Below, piece by piece: positions 26,701 through 39,700 of a stretch of 64,000 nt of DNA (within the stretch, counting starts at the first letter, position 1; each line of letters begins with the position of its first letter). Both the position numbers and the translations under genes were made by a program. Origin of the DNA: Sipunculus nudus (Eukaryota; Annelida; Sipuncula; Golfingiida; Sipunculidae); assembly GCA_026874595.1 (NCBI GenBank), contig CM049306.1, positions 50,666,019 to 50,730,018 of the forward strand, given 5' to 3'. The notes beneath the pieces are model-generated. The model saw nothing but the letters and a program-made list of their open reading frames with translations, did no database searches and was not told the DNA's origin.

Positions 26701-29700
26701 TGGGCAGCGTTTAGAGATGTAGTCCACTCCACCTCACTGGATGTCCTTGGACCAACTTCTAAGAGGCATCAGGAATGATGTGATGAGAACAATGACCAGA
26801 TACAAGAGGTAACAGAAAAACACAGGCTTCATCTTGTGTACCAACAGGACTCGATCTCAACCTTAAAGAAAGCTGCCTTCGCAAACATCTCTAAAAGATT
26901 CTAAGACGCTCTCACAGCTGTCTGTGGACTGCAGTCTTTTGGCACATCTCCTCTCTTGAGTGCTGATATAACGGCCTTGATCACTGAGAGTGCTAAGATC
27001 CTGGACTGGTGGGCAGAGCACTTGTAGTCAGTTTTGTCTCATCCATCTTCCATCAGTTACAGTGCTATAGCTTGCCTGCCCCACGTAGAAACAAACAGTG
27101 CTCTTGACAACATACCCTTTGTCCAAGATATTGAGATAGCCATCTTACAGCTCTCATCTGGTTGAGCTCCAGGCTCTGATGCCAATCCTGCTGAAATATA
27201 CAAGACCAGTGGATCTGCATTGACACAGAAACTCCATGAGTTGTTCCTCTTCTTTTGGAATAAAAGTACACTGCCACAAGAATCAAAAGACTCTTCCATT
27301 GTTCACCTTTATAAGTGCAAAGGAAACAGACAGAGTTGTGACAACCACAGATGGATTTCTTTGCTCAGCATTGCTGGAAAGATCCTTTGCTGCTCCTCAG
27401 TTGCCTCATTCTATACACCTGGAAGAAGGTCTTCAACCAGAGAGTCAATGCAGTTTTTGTGCTGGTTGTAGTACAATTGATATGATCTTTGCCGTTGTAA
27501 ACTCCAAGAGAAATGCCAAGAACAATACCAAGACCTGTACACCATATTTGTTGACCTGACAAAGGCATTTGAAACTGTCAGCTGTGACGGGCTCTGGATG
27601 ACAAGTTCATCTGCCAGTTTCACGATGGCAAGATGGCACACATCCTCAGTGATGGTGACGCATCTTCCAACTTCCCTGTAATAAAGGCATAAAACAAGGC
27701 TGCATTCTAGCTCCAGTACTGCTCAGCATGATATTTTCTGCCATGCTAATGGATGCTTTTAACAAGGATGATCCTGGAGTCTGTGTTAGATGCTGCACAG
27801 ATGTGAAGCTCCTCAATTGAAGAAGACTGTATGCTATCACTAAAGTCAGGGCAACCATTATCTGTGACCTGCTCTTTGCTGAAGACTGCGCCCAGAAGCA
27901 TCTTCAGAATCAGACATGCAGCACAACATGGACCAGTTTCCTGTGCATGTGACAACTTTTGGTGTATCATCAGCTTAAAGGAACCTAAAGTGTTGCACCA
28001 ACCAGTACCAGGAAAGCAGTATGATGAAACACCCATTATGGTGCACGGATCAAATCTGAAGGTGGTGGAAAAATTCTAATATCTGGGGAACACATTGTCA
28101 GCAAAAAACATAGATGATTAGGTCAACAGCAGAGTAGCAAAAACCAGCATTGCTTTTGATAGACTGCAATCCAGCATCTGGAAAGATAGAGGCATCCATC
28201 TTGAAATCAAGATCCAGGTCTACAGACAGTAGTCATCACTACCCAGCTGTATAGCTGCGAGACATGAACTGTCTATGAATTGCCAAACAACTGAAACACT
28301 TTCACCTGTCCTGCCTCCATTGACTGATGAACATTAGATGGCAAGACAAAGTTCCAGACACTGGGGTTCTAACACATGCCAACCTCCCATCAATCTACAC
28401 CATCTTGCATTGATCCTAGGTCCGATGGGCAGCTCACTTTTGCCACATGCTACATACTAGACTCCCAAAACTTCTTTTGTATGGAGAACAAGTGTCTGGC
28501 AGGAGATCCATTGGAGGCCCACCGAGGTGCTACAAGGACATGCAGTCTCTAAGCATCACTGAAAAAACTAATCATAAACACAGATACATGTGAAAGTCTA
28601 GCACAGGTTAGAACAGAGTAGTTTGCAGCTGCACACAGAGGTGCAGTTGACTCTGCGATTGGCATCTCAAGCAGAGTCCAGGAAAAACATGAGGTATGCA
28701 AGGAGAGGATGGCAACCACTGATCACATGACGATCAAGGTTTTGTAGTTGACTGACTTTGTCAATGAGATGACTTGCCAGGCCAATCTAGGCAAGTAAGA
28801 ACCTTCCACAGTTACCAAGTGCTTATAATATAATTAACTAAAAGAAATAAGTATATTTTGCATTTGCTGAAACTTTCCGAAATTCAGCTGAGTGATTTGA
28901 CCCAGGGGTCACTTGTATTTCTGATAAGAGCAAGCAAAAAGAAAGGTGTGTGTGTCTGTGTTCAAGCAGGGATAAATCTCATTTAACTTGATATGACCAG
29001 GAAAGAGTCTCTTTCATTAGGGATATGGTAGGTCTATAACACTGTCAGTTGAATGAGGATAAAGGTAGACATATGATTAGAATTATATGTTATTTCTGAG
29101 CTTTTTTTCAGGTTTATATGCATAGAGGCTAAGATTAAATAATCCATAATAGTATCAGCTGAATACCATGTTTTCAAGTGGGTTTCACTGCTGCCACTCC
29201 ATTCGTTTCCGGAGAACTCCTCTATCAGTCATTTACAATCATTTCATGGATGGATGATTTCTGTTTTTCTCATCTAAGTGAATGGTCTATGTATTTTGCT
29301 GAAATTTTGCATGTCCATAGGTTTTTTATACTTCCACCTAGTAACATGATAGGTGGCGCCATCTGTAATTGTTTTCATGTGCCGTCCTTCCATGCATTTG
29401 CTTTGGGTAAAAATCGCTCATTTTCTGTAGTGGATGGATGTATCAGCCTGAAATTTTGTATGTATATCTGTCTTGGATAGCTTTGCTGTAGACTAGACAG
29501 GTGGTGCCATCTGATGTTCAGTTTTGGTAGAATACATTGATGAACTTTTTCTCAGTAGGTTTGGTGTCTTGGCCTGAAATTTTGCATGTTCATATGTCTG
29601 CCTGTTAATTGTGAGGGCCCTTAGAATCGATTCATTTATCAATTCTTTACATTTGATTCTTGATTCAATTCTTAATTACATTGTAAATTTTAGACTATCA

Positions 29701-32700
29701 GACTTTTTCAGAAAAAATAAGGTCAACTTTACCAAAATGGTTGTTTGTACTTTTTCAGCAAATAAAAAGAATGTGCTATTCCTCTGTTTGTTGCCACCAT
29801 TTATATTTCTATGCAAGTGGGAGGGTCCATCAGCAAACACTTAAAGTAGATTGAGGGCACATACACAATTAAAAGCTTTGACATCATGAATTGCTCCATC
29901 AATTTTGAGAGCTTCCAGAGAACATGGAGATGGTTCACACCAATGATAATAATCAAAATGAATCAATTAAATCAAAGGCTTGCAATTTAATGCATTGTTA
30001 CATCCCTATAGTAGGTGGATTATGTTCATGCATTTATCTCATGACTGGTTTAATAAATCAGCCTGAAATTTCACATGTCAAGAGATTTGTTATACTTATT
30101 TCCATCTTGTACACAAGCCTGGTTGCACCACCTAGTCATTTTCACATAGCATAGATCCATCATAGACCAGACAGGCAGCGCCATCTACCTTTCTATTTTC
30201 ATAGAATATGTTGCCTTTTTCTTAGGAGTGGTTTGATGTATTTTGAAAATTTTGAAAATTTGCATGTCCCAAGATCATGGAATGGTTTATTTTGTACACA
30301 AGGCTGCTTGGGCCACCTACAATCAAATTCATCTCATATCTATATGTAGATCTGTTTTTGGTGAAAAATGCACATATATATATGAGGAGTTGAATTGGCA
30401 TCTCTGATGCTGCTAATTTGGAGTCATGTCATGTCAGGGACATTTAAGGCCTTTTTTAACCCTTGTCTCTGTGATTTTCAGGATACGTTTAGTAGCTTGT
30501 TGAGTGTCCATTTGCTAGTTTCATTTCATTTTGTTTTTCATGCATTTATTAAGATAAACATATTTTGAATTTCTTTATGTCTCTCTTTCTGTCTATCTCC
30601 CTTTCTCTCAGCATGATTTTTGTTGAGTGCTTGCTTATTGGAGTGCTTTGTTTAATCTAACTGTATTTTGCAGCCTGTGGTGGGACGTTCACAGAAACAA
30701 CAGGTGTACTAAGGTCTCCATACCATCCAAATCCTTATCCACATAACAAGGAATGTGTGTATCTGATCACTCAACCTGAGGGCTATATCATCACCCTGAC
30801 TTTTTCCTCATTTGACATAGAGTCATCATATTCAGGATGTGCCTTTGACTACCTAGAGGTGAGACTTAAATATGATATTTACAAGCTCTGTACATGATGG
30901 TTTTGTGTGAAGACCTTGAATATGATACATACTAATATGTTATATTTGTAATATATAGACAAAACTAATATCATCTGTACCTTCAAACTTATTTGCCTCT
31001 TTTCCATATTTTATGATATTGAAATCACCTGATCATCTGTAATGTAAACATGCATATAGCTATCTTAGAGACACCTGTTTCATTAACTTTACTCAACAGT
31101 GTGTCTTCATTCTAGTTGTAGTACAAGAAATTAAATTTTAAATATTGCATGTACATTTATGATCCGTAAATATTGTAAACCTTTGACTGTGCTTGCAGAT
31201 TTGATGATTCCACGGTTACCTCATTTTCTTCATGTTAAGTGCCCATACATTCAGACATATATACTGATCACTGAGCAGTAATTTTGGTCCCAATGGAGTC
31301 TAAACATCTGTATTGAATATAATATGTAGGGGTTATTTTGGTATCTTCTGCTACACAAGAAATATGTGCCCAAATGTCTTTGAACGAGCTGTCCAGTGCT
31401 CCATAGGGTTAACTCCCAATGGAGGAGCCTGTAGAGCTTTCCATGCCAACCTTGGTCAAGCAATACTTATACTGTAGCTACGTAACTGCATGGTAGCTAT
31501 AGATGCAGATACAGAGTGATACAACATGTCATTCAAAGTTCATACGTGTGCATGCCTGGCATATGGCTTATACATTTTAACACATGCAGTTAACTCATTT
31601 CTGCATAGTGCTCTGTGTACTTAGTGATGCAGTGCCTCAGAATGAAATCTACATACACCACAATCAATTTGTGTGATGTCCCTTTGCTCAGTCTCTCACC
31701 ATCAAAAATGCAATTGACAAGCATCACATTGCTTGTGACATCACAATGCTCTGTGACACAATGAAACTAACAACAAAATAATCTGTGAATATGTGAAGTA
31801 GCTGGCATGTGTGCGCTTTTAAAGTGAGCCTCGGGCTGTTTTTTGTAACCTTCAGGCCAATACAGGGGTAATATGGAATGGGCTGGTTAATAAAATAAAA
31901 GTATGACTAAACAAGGATGTTTTTATTATACTTTTCATATACAGGTGCATGATGGAGCATCAGCAAATGCTGATCTTATTGATTCATACTGCGGGACTAC
32001 AGCCCCTCAGCCTATTGTTTCAAGTGGGAACAGCTTGTGGCTTAAGTTTAAATCTGATGGCTCTGTTGCAAATCATGGCTTCCGGGCAACCTATGAAGCC
32101 AGTGAAGGGCCAGCAAATAGTAAGTTCTGTAGATGTTTGTATTTTTAGCTCAGCTGGCTGAATGTCTTCAGAGCTATAGTGATGGGTCTTAATTTGTCTG
32201 TTGTCTGGGCATCTGTTTGCAGGGCACAATTCGTAACAGTTAGATCTAGAATCTTGTAACTGAACATCCGTAGAGGTCCATGAAAAATATCCTTGGAAAA
32301 CTAAAATTAGGTCTCTGTTTCTCATATCTTCCAAGTTATTGGTGAGTATCCCCCAGAATTATTAAAAATTCGATACAAAAACACCAGTATCTGAATAACT
32401 AATGCATTGATCACCATTATTATTCTCTGCATGAATATTAATCATGACTAGTTTAATCAGTTCTTGAAGACAGGTTGCACCATCTGTATTTTTAGTATTT
32501 TTTTATGCAATCTTTCCTCAATATTTGAGACCAGCAAATGACAGCAATCATTTCAGTTTCTTAGCTGTGGTTTCATCAAATGTCTGAAACCCTGCATCTT
32601 TATTGTTAATGATTTTACTATCAAAACCAGTAGCAAATGTTCAGTCATAACTGGTATCATCATCACTGGTACTGAATCTTGAAAATTTGCACCTAGTGAC

Positions 32701-35700
32701 CCTTACTGATCATCTACCTCCACATGGGTAATTAGGTCACCATGATTTCATTTAGATAAAGTACAGGCTTCAGAACAGTACCCTTAAGACAACCAGTACC
32801 AAACACATAAATGCATCCACCCTATTTATTCCAATTCATTTCCATGACTGCCAAGATGTTATCTGTCGTGATGTTTAGGTGAAATGCCTCTGTCTCTCAT
32901 GGGCACCGCAGTACATTTCTGACTATAAATTCTTATTACACTGACCATCCATAACAAACTTGAGCTTGTTTTGAATATAATTCCTGAAGATACAAACATG
33001 AGTTTTTCATAATATATAAACATGATAAAGTGTTCAAGTTTGAAATGGGTGTCTGTGACTAAACAAACTCGTGTCTCTTTTTACAACCTGAATTCATCAG
33101 ACGTGATCATTCCCAAAATTCTGTATGGTGAAAATATTGTATTATATCATAAGCCATAGAGCTGATCATATTAGGTTACACTTTGATCACTTGCAATTTT
33201 CATATAATTCCCGGCTTCGTTTGACGGTGACAGTGACGAGGTCCATTGCATCATGCTATCCCCTCTGTATGTAAATAACTAAATGACTGTGTGTAATATA
33301 AAATAATACAATTTTAATAATTATATTGATTGGTAGAATCAGTTTGATCGTAATGAAAGGCAAAAAAGTATTTTTTTTCAGTAAAAATTCAAGTTTGTAA
33401 AATGAAGGCAAAATAAAAAGCAAAGAGTGGGTACGAACCTGCACGATTTTCCATCGCCAATAATAGATTTTCATCTATTATTTCCACTAATATATCAATG
33501 GACGATCCAAGTGTGTACAGGAGCCACTCTCTCGATATATATATATAACCTAGTTATCCTAACAGTCATAATATCCTATTATAGAGGTATATCTACTTAA
33601 ATTTACTACCTAGATGATGCAAAGATAATGTTGTTATATTTGTAGACCTGGTGATAATTAAACCCACATATACAAAGATACCTCCTTGTGATGAAATCGC
33701 TTAAGTCTAATTCCCCACTTATGTCGAAGTTACAGACTTGATATTCCGGACAACTCTAGATAAATTATTAACAAATAAAACCCGCTTCTGTTGAACCTCA
33801 GATGTGTCTAAGTTTTCTGACTTGTTCTTACTTTGACACAAAAAGGTTCCGCTGTATATGATGCAATTGCTATATTAACATCTAATATAGGATAACTTTA
33901 TTGTAGGTGACTTTCTTGTTAAACAAAAGTGTTTACTACAAAAAGTATAATTTTTATTTGTTCTTAGATATGAGCTACAGATAAAAATGGTATGCAGATT
34001 TAGCACTTGAAAAAAAAATATAAATTGATACCTGATTCAATTATTGATGAATGATCATTTTTTATTTAATGAACTGATAAGTGATAGGTTGTCATTTAAT
34101 GCATCGATTATTCAGTGGTTTGTTACAGCCCTGAATTTTTCCAATTCAGGTTGTGGAGGAACTTTTACTGAAGCAACAGGAACCTTCCACAGTCCTGGAC
34201 ATCCATCTCCATACCCTCACGGTGCCAACTGTACCTACACAATCAACGTCGCTGATGGAAATGTTGTGCGTCTCACATTCACCACATTTCAATTAGAAGA
34301 TCATACCAACTGTAGATGGGACTATGTTCAGGTGTTCTCAGTGGCAGATGATGGCACAGCTACAACTCTAGGAAGGTAAGCTAGTTCATTCCTTTCGATA
34401 ATCCACAGGAAAATATACATGTATTAAAGGAGAGCTGTTTGTCATTGTGGTGTGGCATCTGTGTGTTAAATTATTTCATCAGAAAGACATTCATGGTCCA
34501 TCTGTGTACAATTTCAAAAGCATTCAGCTTTTTCAGCACTCATTCCATGTCCAATTAGTTGCCGTTAAAGATTTAACTAAGACAATTAACAGGTTTTAAA
34601 TATATTATTATATGAAGTATACCCATTTGTAAATCAATATGAAGCTATTATTATTGCCTATTTATCATCAATATATAGATGGAATTCTCAGCAAAAAACA
34701 GTTTATTGTGATTATAAAATAAATAGCTTACCATTTTAATTGCTAAAAGAGTCTTCAATTCAATTAGATTATCAGAAAATTAGAAAATAGTTAGAGACAA
34801 CATTGAAACCTCCACCAGGATTCTGTTTATCTCCAAAGATAATCCACCACTGTAGAGCCCCATTTAGAGCCACAAATTTTGCTGTAAAAAAATACCCTGA
34901 GAAAAATATACACCCAATTTCTGGTAAAATTCTGGATGACGTATAAGGCATTTGCGAGAGTCATTGGATTATTAACTGGTTCTGTGGTAGTAAAATTTGG
35001 AAAAAAGCTGTTGAAACTTCCCATAAGTTCCCAAGAGAAAAGTCTCTCTCGTATTATGCACCATTCTCTCTGCTCTTGTTTCTCATGACACAGATGATAC
35101 ATATAGGTATTTTGTATGAAATAAATATTATATTATACAAGCATGAAGATGAGGTTTCTTAGCAGACTCCTTTATCAGTTTAAAGACTAGAAACCTCTCA
35201 ATGAGCACAAACCTCTTCCAACACTGGATCCACATCTAGCTCTGACCCAAATTTAACTATTTCAACCAAAATTTTTATGAAGTGTTCATTGACGGGTTGT
35301 ATATTTTATACAAAATTGTAACAAATTTCATATAGACTGTTTTTAGATATTGTATTGACACTCAATTAGATAAACAGTCAGAAAATCAAATACATGTGTG
35401 GAAACATCACCTGAATAATCTGATATGAAATATAAGAATATTGCTCAATTTTATCAGTGTAAAATATACACCTGTAGGTTAGTTTTGGGTCCTTGCTTTG
35501 TTTGGTAAAAAACCTATGTATATGTATGTGTTATTTACTTTTAGCCCTCAGCCCTTAGGCTGATGGGCTATTGTCATCACCCAAGCTGTCCATCCATCTA
35601 TCTGTTCGTCTGGTGTCTGTTCACTTTTACCTTGTGAGCAGGATATCTCTGAATTAAAGGATTCACCGTAGGAATTTTATTTCTTTGGTGAAGATGTATA

Positions 35701-36700
35701 TCAACAAAATCTCGGTCAAGGGTGACCTTGACCTATTTTCTACGTTTTAGTGCTGATTATAGAAAAACCCTTAGAAGCTTATTTCTCAGGAACCATTTGG
35801 TGCATTTTCACAAAACTTACTATGATCATTGGGACTGATAATTTGTACCTGCTGCACAAGTTTGGGGGTGCCACCTATTATTTCTGATTTTTAATGAATT
35901 TTTATCAGATTTTCAACTGTGGCCTTGTGAGCGGGATATCTCTGAAGGTATTTAACACGGGAACTTTATTTCTTCAGTGCTGATGCATATTAACAAAATC
36001 TTGGTCAAGTTCAAAGATGGGTGACCTTGACCTATTTTTTAAGGTCACAGAGCCTACAATAGAAAAAAAAAACTTAGGAGCTTATTTCTAAGGAACCACT
36101 GGGTGGATCGTTATGAAACATGGTATAATGATATGCCTTGATGATCTCTAAGTCCTGCATGAGATTGGTCTTACCATACTTGCAAAGATACTACATACCT
36201 CTTCAGTTTAAATTTATAACTGAGACATTTACAGATATACATCCATGTAAGAACAAATATTTCATACTTGTCATTGTTACCACCTATAAACACTGTTCTT
36301 TTGGCCGAGGGCTTTTGTCAGCTTCTGCTGATATTTAAGTTCTGGTTTGTACTACACATTTGATTCTTGTCTTTTTCAGTAATAAGTACTGTGGAAACTC
36401 TCTCCCTCCGACGTTAACCTCCAATGACCACATCATGAAAGTGGTGTTCATTTCTGACAGCAGTATCAGTCATGAAGGCTTTTCTGCATCCTACATTTCT
36501 CTTGATGCATCTGCAGGTGAAGATATTTTACTTATGTTTGTATATGTCAAATTACCACAGTTTATAATGACTTTTGAAGGTCTGTAAAAGATTTCTTTAA
36601 TTTTAATGCCCCAGATTTACACTATATTTACACTCACCATTTTACCATTAGTGATATAAGTGAATCGTAAATGGAACAGCACAAACATTAAGATAGAACA

Positions 36701-36754
<54 letters not shown>

Positions 36755-39700
36755 TTTTAAATCACTAAATAACCCTGGAGCTGATTTTTTTTTACTTTAC
36801 AATATAACTTTTCTGTATCAGTAATGAATGTTGTGTTTTGTATCCTGTTGTGTAATAAAATATTCTTTTTTTTTCTGCTGATTCATTGTACAGCTTGTGG
36901 TGGAGTTTTTCAACAAAGCACAGGAGCCATTCAGAGCCCCAATTATCCTCAAAACTACCCACATAATAGGGACTGTGAATGGAAGATCACTGCTCCTGCT
37001 GGCCAACAGATCCTCCTCAATTTCACAGACTTTGCCCTTGAGAGTCATCCAAACTGCAATTATGATTTTGTTGAAATAAGGTGAGAAGAGAGTCCACCAC
37101 AGTGAAATTTTAACAAGGTAGAAATAAGTTGATAAGAGATTCATCCACAGTACAGTTATGATTATGTAGAAATAAGGTGACAAGAGAGTCATCCAAACTG
37201 CATATATGATTATGTAGAAATTAGGTGAGAAGAAAGTTATCCTCAGTACAGTTATGATTACTTAGAAATAAGGTGAGAAGAGAGTTATTAACATTGCAGT
37301 TGTAATTATGTAGAAATAAGTTGAGAAGAGATTCATTAACAGTGCAATTATGATTATGTAGAAATAAGTTGAGAATCATGTCAGTATTCCTAGAATTTTG
37401 GATTTTTCTTTGTGACCTCCCATAGACATACACAGAGTACACAGGCCAATGAGGTGCTATCTTTGTTGGACATTACAAATGGCAGGGCTTTCAGGAATGT
37501 TGTGGCAAGCATCTGTGACACTTGAAATTTTATTTTGGATGCCTGGTTCTGGGTGTCTGATCAGACACAAATTTATGGCTGCATGGAAGAAATGCCACAG
37601 GGCCTAGGGGTTATGAAATAATATATTTATGTATATATGTATTAATTTTGCTTTAACAATAATAGATTTTATTTAAATTTTAACAGAATTGGCTGATAAT
37701 GGATGTTAACTTTTATCCTGACAGCCAGCTTTGGTTATCAGCAACAAGTTTACACATGCTCCTTTGATTCCTGTTGCCAGATCTAATAGCTGTACAACAA
37801 CATTTACGTTTTATCTAACTTTTACCAGGAATGGCGGTTCTGCAGCCACACCACTTATCGGGAAGTACTGTGGAACAAATGCTCCACCAAATATCAAGTC
37901 CTCCAGCAATCAGATTTATATCCGTTTTAAGTCAGACTACACGGCCAGTGCACATGGATTTCAGATGATGTATGATGGGACAACAACAGGTCAGTTATTA
38001 GCCATTAGAAACATTAATGTACAGTTAGTTGGAGGATAAATATTTTTTCTGCATCAATTTACATCAACACAAATAAAGTAATTTTTCATTTCAGTTTCTA
38101 TATTAAAGGGGCCCATGCCAAAATCTGACATCTGTTAACTAGAGACATTTCCCATGAACCTTTTATATAAATAAGCAAGACGTCACTGATCCTAGTGCAC
38201 ACAGACTGTTCATGTTATTTATATCCATCTGTTTATAAAATAGGGGGGGGGGGGGGCCAACAAACTAATCTGAACACATTCAACAAGGGCAGCTGGCAGC
38301 AAGTCAGACAAACCAGAGCGTTGTAAAGGGCATTTTGCAACTAATGACCTTTGAACTACTGCACGTATGCAACCAACGATCTTATGTAACATTTTTTTTT
38401 CAAGTTTGTCAACACTGCTGTGTTTTCTAACAGCTTGCTGATAAACAAGCTCATAGCTCTATCACAGACGTGTTATAAAAAGTTTTCTTGAAAGGAATTA
38501 CATAGAGTTCATTCAGATGTAAGCAGAATAAGCCAGATAACACAAAAATTCTACAGAAAAGGTAGGTGAAAAGCTGGCTTTACCCACTCGATGTCTCTTG
38601 TTCATTATATCCTTGTTATTCGGGAACTGTTTTGAACTTGAATAATCTATTGATTTTCATTTCAAATGTTTATGTACTCCACTTCATATTTAACCACCTC
38701 AGATTTATTATATTAAGTTTTTTTGCAGTTGTACTCTTTGGTCTTTTTAGCATATGTTGAAACAAAGACAGTTGTACTACATGGTCTTTTTAGCATATGT
38801 TGAAACAAAGACAGTTGTACTCCTTGGTCTTTTTAGCATATGTTGAAACAAAGACAGTTGAACTACTTGGTCTTTTTAGCATATGTTGAAACAAAGACAG
38901 TTGTACTCCTTGGTCTTTTTAGCATATGTTGAAACAAAGACAGTTGTACTACTTGGTCTTTTTAGCATATGTTGAAACAAAGACAGTTGTACTACTTGGT
39001 CTTTTTAGCATATGTTGAAACAAAGACAGTTGTACTACTTGGTCTTTTTAGCATATGTTGAAACAAAGACAGTTGTACTCCTTGGTCTTTTTAGCATATG
39101 TTGAAACAAAGACAGTTGTACTACTTGATCTTTTTAGCATATGTTGAAACAAAGACAGTTGTACTACTTGGTCTTTTTAGCATATGTTGAAACAAAGACA
39201 GTTGTACTACTTGGTCTTTTTAGCATATGTTGAAACAAAGACAGTTGTACTACTTGGTCTTTTTAGCATATGTTGAAACAAAGACAGTTGTACTACTTGG
39301 TCTTTTTAGCATATGTTGAAACAAAGACAGTTGTACTACTTGGTCTTTTTAGCATATGTTGAAACAAAGACAGTTGTACTACTTGGTCTTTTTAGCATAT
39401 GTTGAAACAAAGACAGTTGTACTACTTGGTCTTTTTAGCATATGTTGAAACAAAGACAGTTGTACTACTTGGTCTTTTTAGCATATGTTGAAACAAAGAC
39501 AGTTGTACTACTTGGTCTTTTTAGCATATGTTGAAACAAAGACAGTTGTACTACTTGGTCTTTTTAGCATATGTTGAAACAAAGACAGTTGTACTACTTG
39601 GTCTTTTTAGCATATGTTGAAACAAAGACAGTTGTACTACTTGGTCTTTTTAGCATATGTTGAAACAAAGACAGTTGTACTACTTGTTCTTTTTAGCATA

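Larger units (their letters stand above)
25231..28800 (+). mobile_element. Degenerate LINE (APE endonuclease plus reverse transcriptase type)
   Basis: Carries a 5' leader, an endonuclease region (about 25760-26680), a reverse transcriptase region (about 27110-28090) and the RT C-terminal region (to about 28640), all on the + strand with stops and frameshifts. The type is that often annotated in animals as craniofacial development protein 2-like or endonuclease-reverse transcriptase. The clade is not determined. End points are approximate and no target duplication was found. Confidence 0.8.
24912..28915 (+). repeat. P1 pearl/HINE-like copy carrying a LINE relic
   Basis: The 5' hairpin is at 24912-24945 (GCTCAG-TGACT / AGTCA-CTGAGC). 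A GTCTGTCC region follows, then one core stretch matching 14735 onward up to about 25230, where LINE-derived sequence begins. After the LINE the copy ends with CAGCTGAG..GACCCAGGGGTC and CTTG (28912-28915), the P1 3' end. Confidence 0.6.

Noticed and set aside
27646-28079. Short frames around 27.6-28.1 kb as host genes
   Set aside because: They are fragments of the LINE reverse transcriptase in shifted frames, or their antisense.
36818-37442. Minus-strand open frames over exon 11 and the 48-bp array
   Set aside because: They are antisense shadows of the exon and of a repeat with a period divisible by three, with no independent signal.
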